From Chloroflexota bacterium (GTDB lineage Bacteria; Chloroflexota; JAHJIN01): a DNA stretch of 64,000 nucleotides. Positions 50,054 to 60,052 of the stretch are shown in pieces. Location of the stretch: the NCBI GenBank assembly GCA_018823415.1, contig JAHJIN010000484.1, positions 1 to 64,000 of the forward strand. The letters are read 5' to 3'. Numbering within the stretch: the stretch's first letter is position 1; the number at the start of each line of letters is the position of its first letter. A program made the position numbers and the translations under genes. Below the pieces are notes generated by a model. It ran no database searches and was not told the origin of the DNA. It was given only the letters and a program-made list of their open reading frames with translations.

Positions 50054-51256
50054 CTATAACTTGGCCTCCAGTCGGGCCTTGACTGCGCCGATAAAACCTT
50101 CGGTCGATGCCTGGTCCGTCGGCCCCACGGCGACGCTGACCAGGTCCTTGGTCATGGTGCCGTGCTCGATGGTCTCGATGACGGCGGCTTCCAGCTTTTT
50201 GGTGAAATCCACCACGTCCGGCGTGTCATCCAGCTCGCCGCGCCGGGCCAGCGCCCCGGTCCAGGCAAAGATGGTGGCCGTCGAGTTGGTGGAGGTGCGC
50301 TCGCCCTTGAGGTGCGCGTAATAGTGCTTTTGCACCGTGCCGTGGGCCGCCTCGAATTCCATCGGCCCGTCCGGGCTCACCAGTACCGACGTCATCAGGG
50401 CCAGGCTGCCAAAGCCGGAGGCCAGCATGTCGCTCATCACGTCGCCGTCATAGTTCATACAGGCCCACAGAAACCCGCCCTCGTGCCGCATGACCCGGGC
50501 CACCGCGTCGTCGATGAGGGTATAAAAGTACACCACACCGGCCGCGTCCAGCTCGGCTTTGTATGCGTCCACCTCTTCCTGGAACGTGTCGCGGAAAAAG
50601 GCGTGATAGGTCTTGGAGATGGTATCTTTGGCCCCAAACCACAGGGGCACGCGCAGGCTGATGGCGTACATGATGCAGGCCCGGGCAAAGCTGCGGATGG
50701 ACTTTTCGGTGTTGTGGATGCCCTGGAGCACGCCGGGGCCTTTGAAATCCTGGATGGTCAGGCGCGTGGGCTCGCCGCCGTCGGCCGGGGTAAAGACCAG
50801 TTCGCCTTTGCCGGGCCCTGGGACCAATATCTCCTGGTTCTTGTACACGTCGCCGTATGCGTGACGGCCGATGATGATGGGTTTCTTCCACGTGCGTACC
50901 GTGGGCGGGACGTTCTTGACCACGATGGGCTGCCGGAACACGGTGCCGTCCAGGATGCCCCGGATGGTCCCGTTGGGGCTGGGCCATTGCTTCTTGAGGC
51001 CATACTCCTGCACGCGCGCCCCGTTGGGAGTGATGGTGGCGCATTTCACGCCCACGCCATACTGGGCGATAGCCTTGGCTGCCTCCACCGTGATCTGGTC
51101 GTCCGTATCGTCCCGGACCTTGACGTGCAGGTCATAGTAGATCGTCTCCACGTCCAGGTAGGGGAACAGCAATTCGTCCTTGACCAGTTGCCAGATGATG
51201 CGGGTCATCTCGTCCCCGTCGATCTCGACGAGGGGGTTCTTTACCTTGATTGCCAT
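50054..51256 (-). CDS. icd: NADP-dependent isocitrate dehydrogenase
   Basis: The 400-residue enzyme interconverts isocitrate and 2-oxoglutarate with CO2. The N-terminus [22 protein letters not shown] and the segment [19 protein letters not shown] identify the homodimeric, eukaryote-like NADP type, as do [20 protein letters not shown] and [15 protein letters not shown] 51256 follows AGGAGGAGAAAG; the ORF track extends upstream into the protease gene because of its frameshift. In the reductive cycle this enzyme would carboxylate 2-oxoglutarate. The upstream CPBP gene is 26 bases away. Confidence 0.95.
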   Translation of the reverse strand: MAIKVKNPLVEIDGDEMTRIIWQLVKDELLFPYLDVETIYYDLHVKVRDDTDDQITVEAAKAIAQYGVGVKCATITPNGARVQEYGLKKQWPSPNGTIRGILDGTVFRQPIVVKNVPPTVRTWKKPIIIGRHAYGDVYKNQEILVPGPGKGELVFTPADGGEPTRLTIQDFKGPGVLQGIHNTEKSIRSFARACIMYAISLRVPLWFGAKDTISKTYHAFFRDTFQEEVDAYKAELDAAGVVYFYTLIDDAVARVMRHEGGFLWACMNYDGDVMSDMLASGFGSLALMTSVLVSPDGPMEFEAAHGTVQKHYYAHLKGERTSTNSTATIFAWTGALARRGELDDTPDVVDFTKKLEAAVIETIEHGTMTKDLVSVAVGPTDQASTEGFIGAVKARLEAKL

Positions 51257-51282
51257 GCGTTCTTTCTCCTCCTGATTTTTCG

Positions 51283-52045
51283 CTACAGCCCAAACAGGCT
51301 GTATAAACCAAACAACATCGCGAACCACATGATGGCGTGCGTCACCCAGGATGCCGCCGTGGTCCGGCCAAACTGCCGCGTCAGGCCCAGGATGAGCGCC
51401 GCCACCCCCAATTCGCCCAGGCGGGCCGCCCACTGCATGGGCGTGGCCTGGTTCACGCCGGCCCAGTACAGGTCGCTGGGCAGGTGGCGCAGGGCAAAGC
51501 ACAGGGCCGGGACCGCCAGCCCTACGGCTACGCCGTAACGCCGGGTCAGCAGCGTCTGCATATAGCCCCGGAACATGGTCTCCTCGCCTAGCGTGGTGAC
51601 CAGTAGCAGCCCAACAAGGGCTACCAGCAAGCCACAGACCAGGGCCAGCAAACCGACCAACTCGCCCAGATTCGAGGCCGACACCCCGCCGACGGAATAG
51701 CCCCCGCCGCCCCACGGAAACGGTTCGCCGAACAGGAACCGGTTCACGTGCATCCACAGGATGAGGGCCGAAGCCCAGCCCGCCCACGGCAACCGCTCGC
51801 CGCCAGGGTGGCTTGCGCCAACCCAGCGACTCACGGATGGTCTCTGCGCCCAGCAGCCGGTCTGCCGGCCAACGCCACAGGACCAGCACCGGCACCGCCA
51901 GGTTCAGGGCCATCATCGCCGCCTCAAAGACGGCGACGAACGGTTGGCCCAACTCGTAGTAGCTGACCCGGCCGGTGAGCAGCGTCACCAGGGCGTGCGG
52001 CAGAAAATTGACCGCCAGATAGGCGATGACCATGCGGCGGAGCAT
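51283..52045 (-). pseudogene. CPBP-family intramembrane protease, frameshifted
   Basis: The N-terminal half (52045 to about 51780) reads in the icd-upstream frame: [18 protein letters not shown] and [21 protein letters not shown] and [11 protein letters not shown]. The second half reads in the 51283 frame: [33 protein letters not shown] (the EExxxR motif of CPBP/Abi glutamic proteases), and [11 protein letters not shown] (His). Joined they give about 253 residues with seven hydrophobic segments, normal for the family. The frame changes near GTGGGCGGGCTGGG at about 51768-51780. CPBP proteins process prenylated or other membrane peptides. Its link with the carbon genes is unclear. Confidence 0.75.
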
Positions 52046-52062
52046 CGGCGCCGCTCGCTTTC

Positions 52063-53994
52063 CTACGACACCACGTAATTGAGCGTGCCGCCGGCCAGCA
52101 GGATGTCGCGCTGCCGGTCGGAGAAATTGTAGGCCAGCGGGATCTCGATGCCCTGGGTCTTGTCTGCCAGCACCAGATCCTCGCCGCGCTGGAGCCGGCC
52201 CCGGATGTCCGGGATCTCGACCGCATCGCCGGCCGCGATCTTTTCATAGTCTGCCTCATCCTTGAAGGTGAGGGGTACGATGCCAAAGTTGATCAGGTTG
52301 GCGATGTGGATGCGTTCAAAGCTCTTGGCGACCACGGCCTTGACACCCAGGTACATGGGGCACAGGGCTGCGTGCTCGCGACTGGAGCCCTGACCATAGC
52401 TCTCGCCGGCCACGATGAGGTTGTACTCGCCCTGGTCGCGGGTCGCCTTGGCTCGCTGATAGAACGCCGGGTCCACGTTCTCGAATACAAACTCGGCGTA
52501 CTTGGGCACGTTGGAGCGATACTTCATGCGCGCCCCGGCCGGGATGATGTGGTCCGTGGTGATCTTGTCGCCCACCTTGATGGTGATGGCGCCCACGATA
52601 TCGGCCGGCAGTGCGTCGTTGCGCGGCGGGTCGCCGATGTTGGGACCGCGATAGATCGCCACGTCCTTGTCGGCTTGCTCGGGCAAGATGAACATGCTGT
52701 CGTCGATCAAGAATGCCTCGGGCATGTCCACCTTGGGGTAGGGCATGTCCAGGTCGCGAGGGTCGGTGAACTCGCCGGTGATGACAGCCGCCGCGGCGGT
52801 CTCCGGGCTTACCAGGTACACCTGCGCGTCCTTGGTGCCGCTGCGCCCTTCAAAGTTGCGGTTGCTGGTGCGCAGGCTCACGGCGGTGGTTTGCGGGCTC
52901 TGGCTGTTGCCGATGCAAAAGCCGCAGGCGCTTTCCATGATGCGCGCGCCGGCATCCAGCAGGTCGCCCAACGCGCCTTCCCGGGCCAGCATCTGGAGCA
53001 CCTGGCGCGAGCCGGGAGCCACGGCAAAGCTCACGCTTGGGTGGGCGTGCTGTCCCTTGAGGATGTGGGCCACGGTGATCATGTCCTTGTACGACGAGTT
53101 GGTGCAGGAACCAATCTCGACCTGGTTCACCGCCATGCCGGCCAGCTCGCGCACCGGCTTGATGTTGCCCGGGCTGTGCGGGTAGGCGGCCAGCGGCTCG
53201 ATGGCCCTCAGGTCCAGGTCCACAACCTTGTCATAGGCCGCGTCCGGGTCCGGCACGATCTCGACCCACTGGTCCTCGCGGCCCTGGGCCTTGAGAAAGC
53301 GGCGCGTCTCCTCGTCCGATGGGAACACGGACGTGGTGACGCCCATCTCGGCGCCCATGTTGGTGATGGTGGCGCGCTCGGGGACGCTGAGGGTGGCGGC
53401 GCCGGGGCCGCCGTACTCCATCACCCAGCCCACGTTGCCCTTGGTGGAGAAAATCTCGAGCATTTTCAGGATCACGTCCTTGGCGCTGACCCAGGGCTGA
53501 AGCTGGCCGGTGAGCCGGACCAGACACACCTTGGGGTAGGTGACGTAGAACGGGCCGCCGCCCATTGCCACGGCCACATCCAGGCCGCCGGCGCCCACGG
53601 CGAACATGCCCACGCCGCCGCCGGTGGGCGTGTGGCTGTCGGAGCCCAGCAGGGTCTTGCCCGGCCGGCCAAAGCGTTCCAGGTGCACCTGGTGGCAGAT
53701 GCCGTTGCCGGCCCGGCTGTAGACGATGCCGTACTTGGCCGCCACGGTCTGCAAGTAGCGGTGGTCGTCGGCGTTCTCAAAGCCCACCTGGATGGTGTTG
53801 TGGTCCACATAGCTGACGGACAGCTCGGCGCGGACGGCGTCCAGCCCCATCGCCTCGAACTGCAGGTAGGCCATGGTGCCGGTGGCGTCCTGGGTGAGGG
53901 TCTGGTCGATGCGAATGGCGACTTCTTGACCGGGGATGGGTTTCCCTTCCACGATATGCGGGTCCAAGATCTTTTGGACGACATTTTTACCCAC
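52063..53994 (-). CDS. Aconitate hydratase
   Basis: Aconitase converts citrate to isocitrate through a 4Fe-4S cluster. The 643-residue product has the cluster ligands SCTNSS and CGFCIG, plus [21 protein letters not shown] and the swivelling domain [13 protein letters not shown]. Length fits the short prokaryotic/mitochondrial-type enzyme rather than AcnB. GTG 53994 follows GGAGGAGATGTATC; the ORF track start at 54102 lies in the leader. It is the first gene of the operon, then CPBP, icd, aclB and aclA, with citrate and isocitrate as shared metabolites. Confidence 0.95.
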   Translation of the reverse strand: MGKNVVQKILDPHIVEGKPIPGQEVAIRIDQTLTQDATGTMAYLQFEAMGLDAVRAELSVSYVDHNTIQVGFENADDHRYLQTVAAKYGIVYSRAGNGICHQVHLERFGRPGKTLLGSDSHTPTGGGVGMFAVGAGGLDVAVAMGGGPFYVTYPKVCLVRLTGQLQPWVSAKDVILKMLEIFSTKGNVGWVMEYGGPGAATLSVPERATITNMGAEMGVTTSVFPSDEETRRFLKAQGREDQWVEIVPDPDAAYDKVVDLDLRAIEPLAAYPHSPGNIKPVRELAGMAVNQVEIGSCTNSSYKDMITVAHILKGQHAHPSVSFAVAPGSRQVLQMLAREGALGDLLDAGARIMESACGFCIGNSQSPQTTAVSLRTSNRNFEGRSGTKDAQVYLVSPETAAAAVITGEFTDPRDLDMPYPKVDMPEAFLIDDSMFILPEQADKDVAIYRGPNIGDPPRNDALPADIVGAITIKVGDKITTDHIIPAGARMKYRSNVPKYAEFVFENVDPAFYQRAKATRDQGEYNLIVAGESYGQGSSREHAALCPMYLGVKAVVAKSFERIHIANLINFGIVPLTFKDEADYEKIAAGDAVEIPDIRGRLQRGEDLVLADKTQGIEIPLAYNFSDRQRDILLAGGTLNYVVS

Positions 53995-54042
53995 GATACA
54001 TCTCCTCCTGGTTACTGGTTGTTGATCGCGCCACGTGCCAAA

Positions 54043-54071
54043 GCCCGGGTTGGCGCTGGCCAATCCCGGGC
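54043..54071 (-). promoter_or_regulatory. Hairpin in the acn leader
   Basis: On the plus strand GCCCGGG-TTGGC-gctg-GCCAA-t-CCCGGGC forms a 12-bp stem with one bulge. On the transcript it lies 49 bases before the aconitase start and is followed by TTT, so it could act as a weak terminator or RBS control element. Confidence 0.5.
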
Positions 54072-54220
54072 CTATTCGTGCCCATGAGTATGGGGGGAAC
54101 AATAAAAAGTGCGCTGTGGGGCTGGTACTCCTCGCAGCGCAGCATGAGGTTCGAACAATATTTGTGTTGCCCTGGCGGGCCTATTTCAGTCATCAGGTTG
54201 TCGTCTCGACATCGAGTACC

Positions 54221-54248
54221 AAAAAACCCGGGTCGCCGTTGACCGGGT
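54221..54248 (-). terminator. Early intrinsic terminator in the acn leader
   Basis: On the minus strand ACCCGGTC pairs with GAC(C)CGGGT (8 bp, one bulged base) and is followed by TTTTTT. It lies about 20-40 bases after the predicted start site, upstream of the aconitase gene. Confidence 0.65.
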
Positions 54249-54270
54249 CCGGAACCATCTGGTGCGTGAG

Positions 54271-54299
54271 ATTATACTCGATCTTGGTGCTTTTGTCCA
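54271..54299 (-). promoter_or_regulatory. Promoter of the acn-icd-aclBA operon
   Basis: On the minus strand TGGACA (54299-54294), a 17-bp spacer and TATAAT (54276-54271) form a near-consensus promoter, giving a leader of about 270 bases before GTG 53994. Confidence 0.7.
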
Positions 54300-54326
54300 G
54301 CGCCGCGCGAGCGGCGGGTGGCGTGC

Positions 54327-54355
54327 ATGACAAGCCCGGCCTTTTGGGGTATAAT
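54327..54355 (+). promoter_or_regulatory. Promoter of the PrsA-like gene
   Basis: ATGACA (54327-54332), a 17-bp spacer and TATAAT (54350-54355) lie 42 bases before ATG 54397. Confidence 0.7.
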
Positions 54356-54396
54356 GCGCGTGCTGCAACGAGCCATCATTGCTGGGGGGATGTGTC

Positions 54397-55350
54397 ATGC
54401 GTCTGGTTTGCTGTGCATTGTTGGGTTGTTTGGTGCTGTTGGTCGCGGCGTGTGGGGCTGGCGAGCCTGCTCCGGCGCCCACGGCGCCGCTGTCGCCATC
54501 GGTTGTCGCGTCGTCGCCGGGGGCCACGCCATCCGGCGTGCTGCCCACCACCGAGGTTGGCGAACTCGTCGTGGCCCGGGTCAACGGCGTGCCGGTGCTC
54601 AAGCGCGATTTCGACCGCCAGGTGGCCGCCGCCCACGCCTTTGCTCGCGAGCAGGGCGTGGACCCCGATACCGACAAGGGCCGCGAGATGCTCAAGGGCC
54701 TGGAAGTCCAGATTCTGGATAGTCTCATCGACCAGGAGATCGTGTCTCAGGCTGCCCGGCGCATGGGCGTGGCCGTGTCGGACGAGGAAGTGCAGCGCAA
54801 AGTAGACGAGATCGTGACGCAGCAAGGTGGTCGAGAGCAGTTTGACAAGGATCTGGCCGCCAGTGGCGTGACCTATGAGGATTTTGTGCGCGATCTGCGG
54901 GCACAGTTGGATTGGCAGCAGATGAACGCCAAGATCGGCCAGATGGTGCCAGACCACGCCGAGCAGATCCACGTGCGGCACATTCAACTGGCCGATGAGG
55001 CGGCGGCTCGGGACGTGTTGGCCAAGTTGCAGGCCGGCCAGGACTTTGTGGCGGTGGCTCGCCAGGTTTCGCAGGATGCGGGCACCAAGGACCAGGGTGG
55101 CGATCTGGGCTGGTTGCCCCGGGGTGTGCTGACGCCGGCCTTTGAGGAGGCCGCGTTCGCCCTGGCGCCGCGCCAGTTCAGCGAGCCGGTGCAGACGCCC
55201 ATTGGCTATCACATCATCCAGGTGCTGGAAAAAGAGGCGAACCGGCCCGTGGATGCCCAGTTGTTGGAAGGGCTGCGCCAGGAGGCATTCATGACCTGGC
55301 TATCGCTGGAGCGCGGGCGCGCCAAGGTGGAGCGCTATTTGAGCTTTTGA
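54397..55350 (+). CDS. PrsA-like lipoprotein foldase (parvulin peptidyl-prolyl isomerase)
   Basis: The 317-residue product has a lipoprotein signal (LVLLVAAC, Cys at 19) and a Pro/Ser linker. A SurA-N-like chaperone region includes VLKRDFDRQVAAAHAFA and LIDQEIVSQAARRMGVAVSDEEV. The parvulin domain reads IHVRHIQLADEAAARDVLAKL, DAGTKDQGGDLGWLPRG and PVQTPIGYHIIQVLE. It helps exported proteins fold at the outer face of the membrane, useful to the many secreted proteins encoded nearby. ATG 54397 is chosen over the track start because GGGGGGA precedes it and the signal peptide starts there. Confidence 0.92.
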   Translation: MRLVCCALLGCLVLLVAACGAGEPAPAPTAPLSPSVVASSPGATPSGVLPTTEVGELVVARVNGVPVLKRDFDRQVAAAHAFAREQGVDPDTDKGREMLKGLEVQILDSLIDQEIVSQAARRMGVAVSDEEVQRKVDEIVTQQGGREQFDKDLAASGVTYEDFVRDLRAQLDWQQMNAKIGQMVPDHAEQIHVRHIQLADEAAARDVLAKLQAGQDFVAVARQVSQDAGTKDQGGDLGWLPRGVLTPAFEEAAFALAPRQFSEPVQTPIGYHIIQVLEKEANRPVDAQLLEGLRQEAFMTWLSLERGRAKVERYLSF

Positions 55351-55371
55351 TCCTGACGCCGATAAAAGTTG

Positions 55372-55400
55372 ACCGGCCCTGACCCCAGGGCCGGTTTTTT
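55372..55400 (+). terminator. Intrinsic terminator of the PrsA-like gene
   Basis: ACCGGCCCT and AGGGCCGGT pair over 9 bp and are followed by TTTTT. It touches the end of the convergent DUF2270 gene. Confidence 0.92.
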
Positions 55401-56445
55401 ACGCCTCGTCTTCCTGCAAGGTCTGGAACCCGCGCCCCAGCACCTCCTGGGCCGGCGACACGATGACGAACGACTGAGGGGCCTCGGCTTGAACCAGGGC
55501 CTTGAGGGTGGGGATTTCGGTGATGGTGAGGGCGCACAGGAGCACGGTGTGCTCCTGGTGGGTGTACATGCCGGTACCGGGGAGTGCCGTTACGCCACGC
55601 CGCATGTCGCGCATGATGCGGTCGGCCACGGCCGGCGCACGGTCGGTGATGATCCAGGCGATGACCTGCTGGCGGCGCTGCGCCGGGCGAAACCAGGCTG
55701 CCGCAGATGATAGGCCGGGCATCTCGGATCTGCCGTAGCGAGGCAGCACTTCGCCGGTGGCCTGGTGCAATCTCTTGGTCAGCAGACCCAGTAGTAATAG
55801 TGCGCCGTTAAAGGCCAGGCCCAGCAAGAGTACCAGCCAACCGGGGATGGTGCCCAGCGCGCCTCGGCCGACAAACTCGGCCCACGACGCGGCCGGCGCC
55901 GGCAGCAGCCAGTTCTTGATCAGCCAGGCCAAGCTCAGGATCAAATAGAGCCACAAATAGTTGCGGCGAAAACGCCGGCCCAGTGCTTCCCACGATGAAA
56001 CCGCAAAATGCGGGTGCAGCAGGCTTTCGGCTAGGCTTTCTGCCCAGTCCGGGGCCGGGTGAAACGGTGGCACCAGCATGCCGGCGAAAAAGTCGGTCTC
56101 CATCAGGCGCACGCGATAGCTCCACACCTCATAGTAGCGGTAGCGGCGGGCCTCGATGTACAGGAACAGCGTGACCAGCAGCGTGCTCAGGATGATGACG
56201 CCGTGGTGGGTGGCCGAGCTAAAAGCAATGCTGATGGCTGCGCCAGTGGTAATGACGGCCCAATTGGTGGTAGTGTCCAATCGCTGCCGCCACACGTTGG
56301 CGCGCTGGACTTCGGCGCGGAACAGGTGGACCATGGCGGTGGTGAATTCGCTGGGCTGCAGGCTATAGCCGCGAAAGGTCCAGACCGGCTCGCACGTCTC
56401 GGCGGTTGGTTCAGAGGCAGAATTGGGATCAGGTGGGTCTGTCAT
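55399..56445 (-). CDS. DUF2270-DUF2179 fusion membrane protein
   Basis: The 348-residue product has a first part with TTAMVHLFRAEVQRANVWRQRLDTTTNWAV and SYRVRLMETDFFAGML, typical of DUF2270 proteins with two pairs of membrane segments. The last 95 residues (QQVIAWIITDRAPAVADRIMRDMRRGVTALPG... HTVLLCALTITEI) match DUF2179, a cytoplasmic domain usually attached to YitT-type membrane proteins and thought to bind small ligands. This combination is not one I know as standard. ATG 56445 starts after GAGAATCCGCAC; the track start lies in the FtsW gene end. It is the last gene of the minus-strand series. Confidence 0.75.
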   Translation of the reverse strand: MTDPPDPNSASEPTAETCEPVWTFRGYSLQPSEFTTAMVHLFRAEVQRANVWRQRLDTTTNWAVITTGAAISIAFSSATHHGVIILSTLLVTLFLYIEARRYRYYEVWSYRVRLMETDFFAGMLVPPFHPAPDWAESLAESLLHPHFAVSSWEALGRRFRRNYLWLYLILSLAWLIKNWLLPAPAASWAEFVGRGALGTIPGWLVLLLGLAFNGALLLLGLLTKRLHQATGEVLPRYGRSEMPGLSSAAAWFRPAQRRQQVIAWIITDRAPAVADRIMRDMRRGVTALPGTGMYTHQEHTVLLCALTITEIPTLKALVQAEAPQSFVIVSPAQEVLGRGFQTLQEDEA

Positions 56446-56465
56446 GTGCGGATTCTCCCAGTGTA

Positions 56466-59111
56466 CTATGGATAGCGGGCCAGTGCTTCCAGGATGATGC
56501 GGGCGATGGGGCTGGCGGTGGCCGGGGCCGGCCCGGCCTGCTCCACCAGAACGATGATGACGTAGCGCGGCTCGATGGCCGGTGTCCACCCCACGAACCA
56601 GGCATCAGGCTGGTCGCTGGCCGAGGTGGGTGCCGTTGCCAGCAGGCCGACGGCGTCCTGACCCAACAGCGCGCCCTGGTGAGCGGCGGCCTGGGTCAGT
56701 GCGTGCTGCATGGCGATCCGAGTGGCCGGGGCGATGGTGGGCGACTCGACCAGCGACGTATCGGGCAGCAGGTGCGGCTGGCCGGTCCCGCCTGCCACGA
56801 GGGCCAGGATCAGGCGCGCGGCCTGGAGCGGCGTGATAACCGGGCCATCGCCGGCCGCGGCCCGGGCCAGTGTGGCCGGGTCGGTCAGGGTGCTGGTGTG
56901 CGGCACGAGATGGCCGGCCAGCGTGGGCAGTTCAAAGGGCGGGCGTTGGCTCCAGCCTAGTTGTTCGGCCATGCGCGTCCAGCGGTCGGCGCCCACGGTC
57001 AGCCCCAGTTGCCCAAAGGTAGTGGGGCAGCCGTCGGCCAGGGCCGCGGTCAGGGTGTCGTGCTGGGTGTGCCGGGGGCACGTCAGTGTGACGCCGTCTA
57101 CTGCGAACGTGGCCGTGGTGGTAAGCGGCCGGGCCGGGTCGACGAGGCCGGCGTCCAGGGCCGCGGCCAGTGTGACGATCTGCGCCAGCGGCCCCGTGGG
57201 ATACAGGCCCTCCGCGGCACGATTGAGCATCGGTCGTTGTGGGTCCTGCCCCAGGGCGTCCCACGCGTCGCCCACCGGCAGCCGGTTGGGGTCGAACGTG
57301 GGGTGAGAGGCCAGGGCCAGCACCCGGCCGTCGTCGGCGTCCAGGATGAGCACCGCGCCGGCTCGGTCGCCCAGGGCCTCGTCGGCCAGTTGTTGCAGGT
57401 CTGGGCTCAGGACAACGGGCGTGTCATCGCCAATGACCGGGCGGCCCAGCACGCCGTCCCACCAGCGGTCCCAGTGGGTGGCCGGCCGTGCGCGGCCCAT
57501 GAGCACGTCGTCCAGGATGCGCTCCAGCCCGGCGCTGCCGTGCTGCCAACTGGCGTAACCTATGGTAGAGGCCAGCAGCGGATAGGTGTAGATACGCCGG
57601 GCCAGACCGGTTTCGTCAAACTCGGTGTAGGCTAGGGTTTGACCGTCGGGCGCCAGGATGCGGCCACGGTGGGCGCGGCGCAGCATTTCCACGCGCCGGG
57701 GGTTGTCGGGCCGGGCCAACAGACCAGGGGCGTGCCAGATCTGCCAGTAGGGCAGCGCGGCCGCCAGGACAACGAGGCCCGTGAGCAGTACGGCCGCCAG
57801 ACGGCGCACCCGCCGGTTCAACTCGGCATCGACCGGCCCCGGTATCGAACGCGCCGACAGGCGTAACAAGAGGCCAACGATCAAATAGTTAGTCAGCAGC
57901 GAGCTGCCGCCATAGCTCACAAAAGGCAGCGTGATGCCGGTGAGGGGCACGATCCGCAGCACGCCGGCCACGATGATGAGGGTTTGCAGGCCCAGGATGC
58001 TGGTGAGGCCAGCGGCCAGGAGGGCCTCAAAGACGGTGCCGGTGCGTAAGGTGATGTGTATTCCCCGGCCCACCAGCAGCACATAGAGCGCCAGCACGGC
58101 CACCAGCCCGGCCAAGCCCAGTTCTTCGCCCAGGGCGGCAAAGACAAAGTCGGTGTGCACGGCCGGGATATAGCCGGGATACCCCCGGCCCAGGCCAGTG
58201 CCAAACAGTCCGCCGGCTGCCAGAGCGATGAGGCTCTGTACCACCTGGTAGCCGGCCCCCTGGCTCTGCGCCCAGGGATTCAGCCAGATGTGAATGCGCA
58301 CGCGCACGTGGTCAAAGAGCACATAGGCCGCGCCTGCGCCGGCGACAAAGAGCAGCAACCCGCCGATGATGTAGGCCAGGCGCCCGCTGGCGACATAGAG
58401 CAGGGCCAAAAAGATGCCCAGAAACAGCAGCGCGGTGCCCAGGTCGCGCTGCCAGACGAGCAATGCCATGCTGAGGCCCCACATGACCAACAACGGTCCC
58501 ACATAGGCCAGCGGCGGCAGGCGCAGCGGTCCAACGCGAGTGCTGGCCTGGGTCAGCAGTTCTCGTCGTTCGGCCAGGTACCCGGCGAAAAAGATGACCA
58601 GGAGTACCTTGAGGAGTTCGGACGGCTGAAAGTAGAAATCACCCAGGGTCAACCAGAGGCGTGGGCCGGAACCGCTGGGGGCCACGCCCAGGATCAGCGT
58701 GAGCAGCACCAGGCTCAGTCCCAGGAGTACCCAGAGGTATTTGTACCGGCGCAGACGTGATGGCCGTTTCAAGAACACCACCACGGCCAACATGACACCC
58801 AGGCCCATGAGTGCCCAGGCGGTTTGGGGCCACAGCAGGTCCGGGGCCAGCCGGCGGGCCATTACCAGGCCCAGCGCGGTGAGTGCGGCGGCCACGGGCA
58901 GCATCAGGGGATCGACCGGCCGGCGTGACAGGCTCAGGCCGGCCTGGGCCAGCAGCAGGCCGGCGGCCAGGATGACGCCAGGCAGCAACGCGGCTGCAGA
59001 TAGGCCCTCCTGAAAGACCAGCTCGATGGCGGCCAGTCCCAGGAGGGCCAGCGTGATGGGGACCAATAGTAATCCCCAGGGCAAGGCTCTGGATATATGG
59101 CGACCCAGCAT
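56466..59111 (-). CDS. FtsW/RodA-type SEDS protein fused to a degenerate penicillin-binding domain
   Basis: The 881-residue product begins with a SEDS glycosyltransferase of ten or more membrane segments: GDFYFQPSELLKVLLVIFFAGYL, VWQRDLGTALLF with the catalytic-type Asp, GLGRGYPGYIPAVHTDFVFAALGEELG and TLPFVSYGGSSLL. A further segment leads to a class B PBP-like domain: RRVEMLRRAHRGRILAPDGQTLAYT, and VVLSPDLQQLADEAL. There the catalytic motifs are lost: SxxK (normally PGSTFK) reads TGPLAQ, SxN reads GCP, and KTGT reads TAPTSA before AWFVGW. So glycan polymerase activity may remain while transpeptidation should not. It is probably an elongation or division factor for peptidoglycan. Confidence 0.9.
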   Translation of the reverse strand: MLGRHISRALPWGLLLVPITLALLGLAAIELVFQEGLSAAALLPGVILAAGLLLAQAGLSLSRRPVDPLMLPVAAALTALGLVMARRLAPDLLWPQTAWALMGLGVMLAVVVFLKRPSRLRRYKYLWVLLGLSLVLLTLILGVAPSGSGPRLWLTLGDFYFQPSELLKVLLVIFFAGYLAERRELLTQASTRVGPLRLPPLAYVGPLLVMWGLSMALLVWQRDLGTALLFLGIFLALLYVASGRLAYIIGGLLLFVAGAGAAYVLFDHVRVRIHIWLNPWAQSQGAGYQVVQSLIALAAGGLFGTGLGRGYPGYIPAVHTDFVFAALGEELGLAGLVAVLALYVLLVGRGIHITLRTGTVFEALLAAGLTSILGLQTLIIVAGVLRIVPLTGITLPFVSYGGSSLLTNYLIVGLLLRLSARSIPGPVDAELNRRVRRLAAVLLTGLVVLAAALPYWQIWHAPGLLARPDNPRRVEMLRRAHRGRILAPDGQTLAYTEFDETGLARRIYTYPLLASTIGYASWQHGSAGLERILDDVLMGRARPATHWDRWWDGVLGRPVIGDDTPVVLSPDLQQLADEALGDRAGAVLILDADDGRVLALASHPTFDPNRLPVGDAWDALGQDPQRPMLNRAAEGLYPTGPLAQIVTLAAALDAGLVDPARPLTTTATFAVDGVTLTCPRHTQHDTLTAALADGCPTTFGQLGLTVGADRWTRMAEQLGWSQRPPFELPTLAGHLVPHTSTLTDPATLARAAAGDGPVITPLQAARLILALVAGGTGQPHLLPDTSLVESPTIAPATRIAMQHALTQAAAHQGALLGQDAVGLLATAPTSASDQPDAWFVGWTPAIEPRYVIIVLVEQAGPAPATASPIARIILEALARYP

Positions 59112-59180
59112 GTTGTCTGGCCTCGCGTGTCACCTCGGAAGCAGATTGCTCGGCCCGTGGCGGCCCCGCCAGCGCGGGGG

Positions 59181-60044
<864 letters not shown>

Positions 60045-60052
60045 GGGTCCTC

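Larger units (their letters stand above)
53995..54396. other. 402-base divergent promoter region and acn leader
   Basis: No gene is supported. The stretch holds opposite-facing promoters for aconitase (54271-54299, minus) and PrsA (54327-54355, plus), an intrinsic terminator 16-40 bases into the aconitase transcript, and a second hairpin (54043-54071) just before the aconitase RBS. Confidence 0.7.

Noticed and set aside
48878-50059. 393-residue plus-strand ORF opposite aclB
   Set aside because: Antisense shadow caused by high GC and codon bias; no RBS or motif.
52306-54087. 593-residue plus-strand ORF opposite aconitase
   Set aside because: Antisense shadow, repetitive composition, real gene on the other strand is certain.
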